Shown here: positions 23,601 to 31,491 of the stretch, piece after piece
Numbering within the stretch: position 1 is the stretch's first letter
How the letters are laid out: every line of letters starts with the position of its first letter
Source of the DNA: MGIIb-O3 sp046710875
Lineage (GTDB): Archaea > Thermoplasmatota > Poseidoniia > Poseidoniales > Thalassarchaeaceae
Direction: 5' to 3'
Length of the DNA: 31,845 bases
NCBI GenBank assembly: GCA_046710875.1
Contig: JBKEHQ010000006.1
Coordinates: forward strand, 1 to 31,845
Translations under genes and position numbers: made by a program
The notes under the pieces: generated by a model
What the model was told of the DNA's origin: nothing
What the model saw: the letters and a program-made list of their open reading frames with translations, nothing else
Databases searched by the model: none

Positions 23601-24194
23601 ATGAAAATACTTTTTGCAACTGGAAACAAAAATAAGATAGCAGAAGCAGGCACTTTATTCAGAGAATTAGGATATGACGTTGAGGGGCTAATTGTAAATG
23701 GTAACCAGCCAAATTTTATTGAACCTCAATGCAATAGTTTAATGCAAGTAGCATTATCAAAAATTACTCAAGCACGTTCTATGATAAAGAATTCTGATTT
23801 AGAAGGTAGCGCCATTTTAGTTGAAGATTCAGGTATTTTCATTGATTCAATAGAAAATTTCCCAGGTGTATTTTCTTCATTTATATTTGAAACAATAGGA
23901 TTATCTGGTATTTTAAAATTATTGGAAACTTCTCAAGATAGAGGTGCAGAATATCGATGTGTTACCATTTTAGATTGGAATGGAAAAATGTATCATTCAA
24001 ATGGAATCTGTAGGGGAAAATTAGGGAAAAAAGAAGTAGGTACAAATGGTTTCGGATATGATCCGATTTTTATTCCTGATGAGGGTAACGGTAGAACCTT
24101 CTCCGAAATGACCAAAATTGAAAAATCATCAATATCGCATCGCAGTAATTCTTTAAGGGGGCTATTAACATCTTTACAACATCCGTCAAAGTGA
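23601..24194 (+). CDS. rdgB: XTP/dITP diphosphatase (Ham1/RdgB)
   Basis: House-cleaning enzyme hydrolysing non-canonical purine triphosphates (XTP, dITP, ITP) to monophosphates. The 197-residue protein has ATGNKNKIAEA at the N-terminus, EDSGIFIDSIENFPGVFSS (metal-binding acidic residues), GFGYDPIF and the C-terminal SHRSNSL, all family motifs. The start is fixed by AGGTGA 4 bases upstream. Second gene of the bud32-rdgB-membrane protein unit. Confidence 0.96.
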   Translation: MKILFATGNKNKIAEAGTLFRELGYDVEGLIVNGNQPNFIEPQCNSLMQVALSKITQARSMIKNSDLEGSAILVEDSGIFIDSIENFPGVFSSFIFETIGLSGILKLLETSQDRGAEYRCVTILDWNGKMYHSNGICRGKLGKKEVGTNGFGYDPIFIPDEGNGRTFSEMTKIEKSSISHRSNSLRGLLTSLQHPSK

Positions 24195-24220
24195 ATAGAA
24201 CAATCCTCTCGTGTGACAAT

Positions 24221-24226
24221 AGGTGA
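24221..24226 (+). promoter_or_regulatory. Shine-Dalgarno site that decides the next start
   Basis: AGGTGA, 4 bases before the ATG at 24231, repeats the rdgB arrangement exactly. It argues for 24231 over the in-frame GTG at 24213 and the ATG at 24240. Confidence 0.65.
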
Positions 24227-24230
24227 GTCC

Positions 24231-25154
24231 ATGCCGTCAATGACAAAAGTACTAATTTGGTTCTCATTATTTCTCAGTGTCCCCTTCTATCTAGTTTATA
24301 TTGTAAAAGAAGGTATTGAATTTCAGATTGCTGGAGGAATATTAATATTATCTCTCACTTCACTACTTATGTTCGGAGGTGGCAATTCCATAGTAAAAAT
24401 TACCGAACAAAAAATAAATTACTCTGCCCAAATAGAAAAAAAAATTGAACCTTTGGAATTACCTGCTCCAGTTTTAGAATTAGAAGGGCCAAGTTACCGT
24501 CGCGAGGAAAAGTTAAGACGTACTCGTAAAATTACAAATTCAGAAGAGATTATTCCTAAAAATCATCAAAAATTAATCGATACGCCTGTTCCTAAAATTT
24601 TATCAGAAAACGATTTAGAAAATAGTGGTGGTAAAAATATAGCTATGAAATATGTTGCTTCTTCAGACCCTCAATCACAGATGGAATCAGAAATTGATAA
24701 TTTTATCAGAGAAAAGCGAATTATTAGGGACGAATTAAAGAAGAAAATTACTATCGAAAGGAGAATAGAATTAGCAAAGAGGAAAATTTCTAAAGTTGAT
24801 AAATGGGCAGTTATCGAAGATGGAGAAGATATTTCAAAACAACTCAGGGATCCTAATCATGGTTTAACAATTATTTCCGAATCTGAAGTAGCCGACCCAA
24901 GTATGCCATACGGGATATCTTATGTTCGCATTGATCACCAAAGAATATTAAAAGTTAGAATGCCACTTAAAATTAATACTTCCTTAAATGATGCTAAATT
25001 GTCTAATGATAATTTAGACTCTACTTCAAACTTGATTTTACCAAACCCTCCGGGCCTTCCACCATTACCAAACCCTCCGGGCCTTCCACCATTACCAAAC
25101 CCCCCGGGCCTTCCACCATTACCAAATAATAAATTTAATAATCAAAAAGATTAG
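24231..25154 (+). CDS. Membrane protein with coiled coil and Pro-rich repeat tail
   Basis: 307 residues from the ATG at 24231. Two adjacent hydrophobic helices (VLIWFSLFLSVPFYLVYIV and AGGILILSLTSLLMF) form an N-terminal hairpin, so the remainder is likely cytoplasmic. A charged linker and a basic helical/coiled-coil stretch (EIDNFIREKRIIRDELKKKI) follow, then a conserved-looking segment (KWAVIEDGEDISKQLRDP to ILKVRMPL). The tail consists of three copies of LPNPPGLPP plus a partial fourth. Nothing identifies a catalytic function. It follows rdgB by 36 bases and probably belongs to that transcript; it may be a lineage-specific envelope or division-related protein, but that is a guess. Confidence 0.8.
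   Translation: MPSMTKVLIWFSLFLSVPFYLVYIVKEGIEFQIAGGILILSLTSLLMFGGGNSIVKITEQKINYSAQIEKKIEPLELPAPVLELEGPSYRREEKLRRTRKITNSEEIIPKNHQKLIDTPVPKILSENDLENSGGKNIAMKYVASSDPQSQMESEIDNFIREKRIIRDELKKKITIERRIELAKRKISKVDKWAVIEDGEDISKQLRDPNHGLTIISESEVADPSMPYGISYVRIDHQRILKVRMPLKINTSLNDAKLSNDNLDSTSNLILPNPPGLPPLPNPPGLPPLPNPPGLPPLPNNKFNNQKD
25038..25127 (+). repeat. 27-bp tandem repeat, 3 copies plus a partial copy
   Basis: Units at 25038-25064, 25065-25091 and 25092-25118 encode LPNPPGLPP each; 25119-25127 starts a fourth. Units 1 and 2 are identical and unit 3 differs by one silent T-to-C change. The near identity at DNA level points to recent expansion by slippage or recombination. Confidence 0.97.
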
Positions 25155-25193
25155 TAATATATTTTTGACCGTATTATTCAAGCCATATGATGC

Positions 25194-26039
25194 ATGCCGG
25201 CATATATGGAAGACGTATTACTGGTTGAAGATATTCTTGTAGAAAACTCAAATCCCTCTGGCGGACTGGTATCTATTTGGACTATTAATCGCCCAAATAA
25301 ATTAAATTCATTAAATATGAAAGTGCATGAGGCAATAAAAAATCAATGTAAAAGAGCAGAGTCCGATGATAATATTAGGGTTGTTATAATAAAGGGAGCT
25401 TTACCATTACCTGCATCAGACGGAACTAAACAAAAACCGAAGTCGTTTGCTGCTGGTGCCGATATTTCAGAATTTGAGGGAAAAAATTCTGATCAAGTAA
25501 GGCCGTTTTTTGAAGATAATGGTTGGGAGGCAATTTGGAATTTATCAAAACCAACTATTGCTATGATCGATGGATTTGCATTGGGTGGAGGTACTGAATT
25601 GGCACTATCTTGTGATATGAGGGTAGCATCAAAGGAATCTAAATTTGGGCAACCTGAAATAAATTTAGGCCTAATTCCTGGTGGTGGTGGTACTCAACGT
25701 TTGTGCAGACTCTTAGGTTATGGTAAAGCAATGGAAATTGTATTGACTGGTGAAATGATTGGGGCTGAAGATGCATTAAGAATCGGTCTAGTGAATAAGG
25801 TGGAGGAATCAAATGATTTGGAATTAACTACAATTTCCTTGGCTATGAATATAGCTCGAAAATCTCCTTACACCATTAAAGTAGCAAAAAGGACCATTAG
25901 AGCATCTCTTGATTTACCCTTCACGGAAGGAGTTCTTACAGAGCGTTCAGAATTCGTAGCACTCTTTGATACAGAAGATAAAGAAATCGGAGTCAAAGCT
26001 TTTTTAGAAAGACAAAGTCCAAAATGGTTAGGAAGATAA
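25194..26039 (+). CDS. Enoyl-CoA hydratase (crotonase family, two catalytic Glu)
   Basis: 281 residues. The oxyanion-hole and catalytic segments are intact: AAGADISEF, ALGGGTELALSCD (E135) and FGQPEINLGLIPGGGGTQRL (E155). Both glutamates needed for water addition are present, so this is a true hydratase, acting on 2-enoyl-CoA in fatty-acid or amino-acid breakdown. A short insert (about residues 72-84, LPASDGTKQKPKS) precedes the AAGAD loop. An alternative ATG is at 25206. It converges on the aldehyde dehydrogenase gene with an 8-base gap. Confidence 0.93.
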   Translation: MPAYMEDVLLVEDILVENSNPSGGLVSIWTINRPNKLNSLNMKVHEAIKNQCKRAESDDNIRVVIIKGALPLPASDGTKQKPKSFAAGADISEFEGKNSDQVRPFFEDNGWEAIWNLSKPTIAMIDGFALGGGTELALSCDMRVASKESKFGQPEINLGLIPGGGGTQRLCRLLGYGKAMEIVLTGEMIGAEDALRIGLVNKVEESNDLELTTISLAMNIARKSPYTIKVAKRTIRASLDLPFTEGVLTERSEFVALFDTEDKEIGVKAFLERQSPKWLGR

Positions 26040-26047
26040 AATATCAA

Positions 26048-27466
26048 TCATTTCTGGATTGATTTTATTTCTAGGAACTCGTGTAATCCGTGCAATCCTA
26101 ATTCTCTCCCATTGCCTGATGATTTATATCCTCCAAATGGGGCATCAACATTAAAAAAACCTCCATTTATACTAATTTGACCGGTTCGCATCCCTTTGGC
26201 AAATTCTATGGCTCTATCTTCACTACCAGACCAAACTCCTCCAGATAGGCCATAAATTGAATCATTTGCTAGAAAAAGTGCTTCATTTTCATTATCGTAT
26301 GTCGCAATTACAAGAACTGGGCCAAAAATCTCTTCTTTCCAGATCTTCATTTTCGGCGTAACATCAGCAAAAATCGTAGGTTTCACAAAAAAACCTTTGT
26401 TTAAATTACTGGGCATTCCTAGGCCGCCTGATATCAGTAAAGCACCTTCATTAATTCCTATTTCAATATAATTTGTAACACTTTCTTGCTGTTTTTTACT
26501 TGCCATAGGGCCGCAACGTATACTTTCATCCAATGGATCTCCGACAGTATATGAATCATTTTTATCTGCAATAATCTTACATATCTCTTCCTTCATATGT
26601 TCAGGAATTATTAATCTTGTCAGGGCTGAACATGTTTGACCATTATTTTGATGGCACGCACTAAGTGCCCTTTTTGCAACTAATGCTGGCTCAGCATCAT
26701 CTAAAACAACATTAGCACTCTTTCCACCCAATTCTAAAGTTACTCGTTTAATACTCTTTGCAGCAGCATGACTTACTGCAACGCCAGCATTCGTAGATCC
26801 GGTGAATGATACCATATCTACATCTGGATGACTCGACAGATACTCCCCTATCTCTGATCCATGTCCAGAAACTAAGTTGAAGACCCCTGCAGGGAGGCCA
26901 ATATCATGGAGTATCTCAGCAAGTATAAATGCGCTAATTGGGGCTTCTTTTGAAGGCTTTAAGATCATAGTACAGCCAGCCGCGATGGCTGGGGCAACCT
27001 TTCCAATTATTTGATGCAATGGAAAATTCCAAGGTGTTATAAAAGCACAAACTCCAATCCCCTCCCTAATAATTAATGAATTTCGAACTTCTTCTTCCCA
27101 TTCAAAATTTTCTAATATCTTTGAATAAGAACGGGATACAACTCTAGGAGTTCCTACCATTGCAGTTCTAGAGTAGCCTATTGGAGTCCCAACTTCTGAA
27201 GTTATGACTTGAGCTAATTCTTCTCCACGTTCCTTGATTGCACTAGATAATGAATTTAGAATTTCCATTCTTTTTACTATACTACTTTTTGACCAGTGCT
27301 TGAATGCTTCTTTAGCGGATTTAACTGCCACATCAATATCATTTGTTGAGCCAGCAGGAACATAGCCAATATTCTCTTCATTTGTAGGATTAATAATTTC
27401 AATCTTAGCCTTTCCATTAGGTATTACCCATTTCCCATTGATGTATAGCTCTTCGCGGTTATGCAT
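26048..27466 (-). CDS. NAD(P)-dependent aldehyde dehydrogenase
   Basis: 472 residues. Oxidises an aldehyde to the acid (or CoA-independent product). Catalytic residues: N147 in TPWNFP, K170 in LKPSKEAP, E245 in LELGGKS and nucleophile C279 in NNGQTCSA; FTGSTNAG binds the cofactor and EIFGPV is conserved. The presence of the general base Glu (E245) favours a hydrolytic rather than a CoA-acylating enzyme. Substrate is unknown. It lies between two crotonase genes, divergent from the second, which suggests catabolism of amino, aromatic or fatty compounds. Confidence 0.93.
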   Translation of the reverse strand: MHNREELYINGKWVIPNGKAKIEIINPTNEENIGYVPAGSTNDIDVAVKSAKEAFKHWSKSSIVKRMEILNSLSSAIKERGEELAQVITSEVGTPIGYSRTAMVGTPRVVSRSYSKILENFEWEEEVRNSLIIREGIGVCAFITPWNFPLHQIIGKVAPAIAAGCTMILKPSKEAPISAFILAEILHDIGLPAGVFNLVSGHGSEIGEYLSSHPDVDMVSFTGSTNAGVAVSHAAAKSIKRVTLELGGKSANVVLDDAEPALVAKRALSACHQNNGQTCSALTRLIIPEHMKEEICKIIADKNDSYTVGDPLDESIRCGPMASKKQQESVTNYIEIGINEGALLISGGLGMPSNLNKGFFVKPTIFADVTPKMKIWKEEIFGPVLVIATYDNENEALFLANDSIYGLSGGVWSGSEDRAIEFAKGMRTGQISINGGFFNVDAPFGGYKSSGNGRELGLHGLHEFLEIKSIQK

Positions 27467-27524
27467 ATGCTAACGGAAGCGCCACATCTTAAGATATTCA
27501 TGCATTTGAAAAAGAAACACTTCT

Positions 27525-27529
27525 AGGAG
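27525..27529 (+). promoter_or_regulatory. Shine-Dalgarno site of the isomerase-type crotonase
   Basis: AGGAG lies 5 bases before the ATG at 27535 and sets the start. Confidence 0.7.
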
Positions 27530-27534
27530 TTAAT

Positions 27535-28329
27535 ATGGTTTTAACAGTTGAAAGACATGAAGGCGGTGTAGCATTAGTAACTCTTTCAAAAAATGCATCA
27601 AAAAATACATTCAATTCAAATAATATTGAAACTTTAACTAACTCTCTGGAAAGCCTAATGGATGATAACTCATGCTTATCTATAGTTATTACAGGAACGG
27701 GGAACTTTTTCAGCGCTGGAGGATCAATTAACGAATTTGCTGATGCAATAGATGAAGGCAATATAGGTTCATTAGTAGAAGAAATGACCGGCAAGTTACA
27801 TTCATTGTTATTAAAAATCCGAGGTTCTTCAAAGATTTTTGTTGCTGCAATAAATGGTTCAGTTGCAGGAGGCGGATTAGGTTTAGCCCTTGCAATGGAT
27901 TATAGGATTTCAATATCAAATGCCAAATTTACTGCAGCATTTTTTCCTCTAGGATTATCTCCTGATGGAGGAGTAACATGGCTTCTTCCCAGACTTGTTG
28001 GAACTCAAGTATCCAAAAGATTCATTTTCAATAATGAACTTTGGAATGGCGATAAAGCACTTGAATTAGGTGCTATTGATGAGATATGCGATTCTGAAGA
28101 ATTAATAAATAATTCTTTAGAATTAGCAAAAAAATGGGGAAAATGGTCAGTAATGAGTCGACGTTCAACTAAGCAACTATTAGATGCTTCAACATCTACT
28201 TTTTTTGAAACACAATTGGAATTTGAACGCGCACTTATGATATCTTCATGTATGTCGCCTGAGTTTTCTGAAGGTGTATCATCATTCCTAGAGAAACGAA
28301 AACCTATCTTCAACAAATCGGAGGAATAA
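27535..28329 (+). CDS. Crotonase-family isomerase (PaaG/enoyl-CoA isomerase-like)
   Basis: 264 residues. The fold signatures are FFSAGGSINEF and VAGGGLGLALAMDYRI, but the first hydratase Glu is Gly116 and the second is Phe136. Instead, GLSPDGGVTWLLPRLVG supplies Asp144, the residue used as base by PaaG and enoyl-CoA isomerases. It therefore probably shifts a double bond rather than adding water. PaaG itself (ring 1,2-epoxyphenylacetyl-CoA isomerase) is one option; delta3,delta2-enoyl-CoA isomerase is another. No paa oxygenase genes are in view. The SixA-like gene follows within a few bases, so they are probably co-transcribed. Confidence 0.88.
   Translation: MVLTVERHEGGVALVTLSKNASKNTFNSNNIETLTNSLESLMDDNSCLSIVITGTGNFFSAGGSINEFADAIDEGNIGSLVEEMTGKLHSLLLKIRGSSKIFVAAINGSVAGGGLGLALAMDYRISISNAKFTAAFFPLGLSPDGGVTWLLPRLVGTQVSKRFIFNNELWNGDKALELGAIDEICDSEELINNSLELAKKWGKWSVMSRRSTKQLLDASTSTFFETQLEFERALMISSCMSPEFSEGVSSFLEKRKPIFNKSEE
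28320..28324 (+). promoter_or_regulatory. Strong Shine-Dalgarno site with no canonical start codon in reach
   Basis: GGAGG, inside the last codons of the isomerase gene, lies 7 bases before ATC at 28332 but 31 bases before the first ATG (28356) of the next frame. Confidence 0.6.
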
Positions 28330-28331
28330 CG

Positions 28332-28802
28332 ATCAATAAAAAAAGATTAATAATAATGCGGCATGCTAAAAGTAGCCATAAGCACCTAAATCTAAATGAT
28401 CATGATCGCCCTCTAAATGCTCGTGGTTTGAATGATGCACCTAAAATTTATCAGGAATTATCTAGAAAAAAATTTCTTCCAAAATTGATATTAGTCAGTA
28501 GTTCAAAACGTACTCTAGAAACATTATCTGCCATGAATTTCGATTCGAATGAAGTCGAAATAAAAATCATGCCAGAGATATATCTTGCAGGAATTGATCA
28601 ATTGTTATTATCTTTGGAACATTGTCAAGACCATGGTACAACTATGATATTGGGACATAATCCGGGTTGTGAGTTACTGATTAACAATTTAACTGGTGAA
28701 TGGCACGAGATGCCAACTGCGTCAGCAGCTTTAATTTACGAAAATAATGGCAATTGGATTTTAGAAAGAATAATAAAACCAAAAGATTTAAATTTTTCAT
28801 AA
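28332..28802 (+). CDS. sixA: SixA-like histidine phosphatase, probable AUC start
   Basis: Branch of the histidine phosphatase superfamily; in bacteria SixA removes phosphate from phosphohistidine of phosphotransfer proteins. The RHAKSS motif holds the nucleophilic His; DHDRPLNARG, LVSSSKRTLETL and LGHNPGCELL (second catalytic His) complete the site. From the first ATG (28356) the protein would have 148 residues and begin MRHAKSS, losing the hydrophobic first strand. Upstream in-frame codons read ATC-AAT-AAA-AAA-AGA-TTA-ATA-ATA and supply exactly that strand (NKKRLIIMRH). The ATC sits 7 bases after GGAGG, and no ATG/GTG/TTG is available, so I place the start there (156 residues). The 3' end overlaps the next minus-strand gene by 6 bases. 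Confidence 0.82.
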   Translation: MNKKRLIIMRHAKSSHKHLNLNDHDRPLNARGLNDAPKIYQELSRKKFLPKLILVSSSKRTLETLSAMNFDSNEVEIKIMPEIYLAGIDQLLLSLEHCQDHGTTMILGHNPGCELLINNLTGEWHEMPTASAALIYENNGNWILERIIKPKDLNFS

Positions 28803-29234
28803 TTTAGCTAACCTATCTACCTGATTTAGAGCAGATTTTAATAAGAAAAATGCAATTACTGCACCTGCAGTAAATGAAAGTCCAATGTACATATGGGTAG
28901 TATACATCAATATGCCAATACTTACTAGTGAAAAGTAAGAAACTGTTTGACAGATAACTGATAATCTTAGTAACATTTGATACTCTAACTCATGCACATT
29001 GGTTGTTTCTTGAATGTGCGAATTAATAAGGAAAAAAATAGCCTGAAAAGGTAAAGCAATAGCAAGTGTAGATAGGCAAATTACAGTCAAAAGTTCAGGA
29101 TTATCCTGATCCAATTCTAATCCCCTAAATAATAAATTACCAGAGTTTAATCCAATAATGGCAGCGTGTATCGCCCATGCCTTATCTGAATGATCATCTT
29201 GTCTACCTCCATCATCTGCCATGGGATGGTGCAC
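28797..29234 (-). CDS. Small membrane protein of unknown function
   Basis: 145 residues from GTG at 29234, or 141 from ATG at 29222. A polar, His/Asp-rich N-terminus (MADDGGRQDDHSDKAW) precedes three hydrophobic segments (about LLTVICLSTLAIALPFQAIF; MLLRLSVICQTVSYFSLVSI; YIGLSFTAGAVIAFFLLKSA), with a basic end. I do not recognise a family; a DUF-type four-helix membrane protein is the most I can say. TATA-like TATATATTT at about 29261-29270 could be its promoter. It converges on the SixA-like gene with a 6-base overlap. Confidence 0.7.
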   Translation of the reverse strand: MHHPMADDGGRQDDHSDKAWAIHAAIIGLNSGNLLFRGLELDQDNPELLTVICLSTLAIALPFQAIFFLINSHIQETTNVHELEYQMLLRLSVICQTVSYFSLVSIGILMYTTHMYIGLSFTAGAVIAFFLLKSALNQVDRLAKL

Positions 29235-29409
29235 TTTTCCTGGCTGTTGAAGGTTACCCTAAATATATACAAATAATTACGTATTTACTACAATATCATT
29301 TCTGCCAAGTATCTCTTTAGTCTAATGGGCGATAGTAAATTATGTGTCGAAGATTAGAAATCACGATTCAAATACTTATTAAATAATGCTAATAATTTTT
29401 GAAAACATA
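29235..29409. other. Longest intergenic gap (about 175 bases)
   Basis: AT-rich DNA between the membrane-protein gene and msrA, both on minus. It holds the candidate TATA block near 29261-29270. I see no tRNA, stable hairpin, repeat or open frame of note in the rest. Confidence 0.6.
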
Positions 29410-29931
29410 TTAATCATAAAGGTATGCAAATTTTTTTCTAACTTTTTTTATTTTTGGTGCAACTACCATGGCACAATATGGTTGGTATGAATTTTTACTA
29501 TAATAGTCATGATGATGTTTTTCAGCTTCATAAAATTCCTTCAATTCTACAACTTCAGTGACTATTTTATCTTTATATGAAGTATGCATATCTTCAATAA
29601 CTAATTTTATTTCTTCTTTCTGTTCTAAATTTTTGAATAAAATGATACTCCTATATTGAGGCCCTATGTCATTGCCTTGCCGATTTAGTTGTGTTGGATC
29701 GTGAGAAGTAAAAAAAACCATTAATAATTTTTTTAATGCTATTATGTCAGGATTAAAACTCACTTTAACTACCTCTGCATGGCCTGTTTTTTTACTACAA
29801 ACTTGCTCATAGGTTGGATTTTTCAAATCCCCTCCAGAATATCCTGGAATGACTCCATCTACTCCTTTAAGTCCAGTTAAAGCACCCTCTGTACACCAAA
29901 AACAACCTCCTCCAAATACTATCTCATCCAT
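29410..29931 (-). CDS. msrA: Peptide methionine sulfoxide reductase MsrA
   Basis: Repairs S-methionine sulfoxide in proteins. 173 residues, typical MsrA length; GGGCFWCTEG gives the catalytic C10 (and C13), followed by GYSGGDLKNPTYEQVC, TGHAEVVKV and DPTQLNRQGNDIGPQYRS, all standard. Cys residues later in the protein (for example in YQPYCAMV) could help recycling. The start is 4 bases after the guaB stop, so it is translated from the guaB message. The family is widely transferred; a bacterial origin is plausible. No msrB is in view. Confidence 0.96.
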   Translation of the reverse strand: MDEIVFGGGCFWCTEGALTGLKGVDGVIPGYSGGDLKNPTYEQVCSKKTGHAEVVKVSFNPDIIALKKLLMVFFTSHDPTQLNRQGNDIGPQYRSIILFKNLEQKEEIKLVIEDMHTSYKDKIVTEVVELKEFYEAEKHHHDYYSKNSYQPYCAMVVAPKIKKVRKKFAYLYD

Positions 29932-29935
29932 GCTA

Positions 29936-31399
29936 TCATCTTCTATAATTAGGGGCTTCTCTAGTTATTTCGACATCATGTACGTGACTTTCAGTTAATC
30001 CGGCATTTGTGATTTTTACGAAATTACAATTTTCTTTCATTTGTTCTATATTTTTATTACCTGTGTAGCCCATTGAGGATCTTAAGCCACCTATTAGTTG
30101 ATAAATTACATTTTCTACAGGTCCTCTAGCGGGGACTCTACCTTCAATGCCTTCAGGTACATATTTTTGTGTATCTCCTTGCTCTGATTGAAAATATCTT
30201 TCATGAGATCCTTCAGTCATTGCACTTACTGATCCCATGCCACGATAAACTTTGTATGATCTTCCTTGATAGAGAATATTTTCTCCGGGGGACTCATTGG
30301 TCCCTGCTAATACAGAACCAGCCATAACACAATCCGCACCTGCTGCTATGGCTTTTGCAATATCTCCACTATATTTTATCCCCCCATCTGCAATTACGGG
30401 TATATCATACTTTTTACAAACGTTAACGGCATTTATAATCGCAGTTAATTGTGGAACCCCAACTCCAGATACAATTCTTGTAGTACATATCGACCCTGGG
30501 CCAATTCCAACTTTTATTGCGTTTGCACCGGCTTTAATAAGTGCTTCAGCGGCATCTCCAGTTGCAACATTACCTGCAATAATTTGAACATCCTCACCCC
30601 CTAATTCCCTAATCTTCTTTACAGTATCTAAAACTCCATGGGAGTGGCCATGGGCTGTATCTACTGCCACTGCATCAGCACCAGATGCAAATAGTGCCAA
30701 TGCCCTAGCTACTCCCTTTTCACCTGTTCCTGTTGCGCCAACAACTCTCAATCTTCCTCGGTTATCTCTACATGAATCTGGATTATCACGGTTTCTCTGT
30801 ATATCTCTGACGGTAATCATTCCGGCGCAATTGCCTTTACTATCTACAACTAATAACTTTTCAATTCTATTTTTATGAAGCATTTTTTTGGCTATTTCTT
30901 TATCAACACCTTCAGGGACAGTAACTAAATCTGTAGTCATCACTTCTGAAACTTTAGTTTTATCATTTTCGACAAATCTAATATCTCTGTTGGTTATCAA
31001 ACCAACCAAATTATTGGAATTATCAATAACTGGAAATCCAGAAAAACCGTATTTTGATTTAATCTCTCTTAATTCTCCTATTGTAATGTCTGAAGATACT
31101 GTAACCGGATCTAAAATTAGCCCTGACTCAAATCTTTTTACTTTATCAACCTCATTAGTTTGTTGTTCAATTGTCATATTTCGATGTATTACTCCTATGC
31201 CGCCGGCTTGCGCCATTGCAATCGCCATCTCCGATTCAGTAACAGTATCCATTGCTGCTGATATAATTGGATTGTTGAGTTTTATACTCTTGGTCAATTG
31301 CGTCTCAATATTGGCCTCAGCAGGCAGAACTGCAGATTCAGCAGGAAGTAGCAAAACATCATCAAAAGTCAAAGCTTCTTGTATTTCGCCTTTCGCCAT
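29936..31399 (-). CDS. guaB: IMP dehydrogenase
   Basis: Oxidises IMP to XMP, the committed step to GMP. 487 residues: N-terminal barrel strands (ALTFDDVLLLPAES), a tandem CBS module at about 98-205 that normally binds adenine or guanine nucleotides, then the rest of the TIM barrel with the catalytic loop GPGSICTTRIVSGVG (C305), DGGIKYSGDIAKA, and the flap region (YRGMGSVSAM, EGIEGRVPARG). Full-length and apparently intact. msrA follows 4 bases after the stop. The promoter is in the 92-base gap shared with the divergent right-edge gene. Confidence 0.98.
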   Translation of the reverse strand: MAKGEIQEALTFDDVLLLPAESAVLPAEANIETQLTKSIKLNNPIISAAMDTVTESEMAIAMAQAGGIGVIHRNMTIEQQTNEVDKVKRFESGLILDPVTVSSDITIGELREIKSKYGFSGFPVIDNSNNLVGLITNRDIRFVENDKTKVSEVMTTDLVTVPEGVDKEIAKKMLHKNRIEKLLVVDSKGNCAGMITVRDIQRNRDNPDSCRDNRGRLRVVGATGTGEKGVARALALFASGADAVAVDTAHGHSHGVLDTVKKIRELGGEDVQIIAGNVATGDAAEALIKAGANAIKVGIGPGSICTTRIVSGVGVPQLTAIINAVNVCKKYDIPVIADGGIKYSGDIAKAIAAGADCVMAGSVLAGTNESPGENILYQGRSYKVYRGMGSVSAMTEGSHERYFQSEQGDTQKYVPEGIEGRVPARGPVENVIYQLIGGLRSSMGYTGNKNIEQMKENCNFVKITNAGLTESHVHDVEITREAPNYRR

Positions 31400-31466
31400 T
31401 AGGGATGGCCGTCAACACTCATACTTGAATAATTCTATTTATTTAAATTAAATTTTCAAAGAGGAG

Positions 31467-31477
31467 ATATAAAAAAT
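31467..31477 (+). promoter_or_regulatory. Candidate TATA box of the right-edge gene
   Basis: ATATAAAAAAT lies about 20 bases before the ATG at 31492. GAGGAG at 31461-31466 just upstream might be part of a BRE rather than a ribosome site, since AAGGA at 31481-31485 is 6 bases before the ATG. Confidence 0.35.
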
Positions 31478-31491
31478 AAAAAGGAACTCCA

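Noticed and set aside
25038..25127. Possible CRISPR or regulatory direct repeats
   Set aside because: The units are contiguous with no spacers, are in frame and encode a Pro-rich peptide.
30888..31451. Long plus-strand open frame (187 codons) opposite guaB
   Set aside because: It is antisense to the highly conserved IMP dehydrogenase gene, has no ribosome site or family motif, and its composition follows from the codon bias of guaB.
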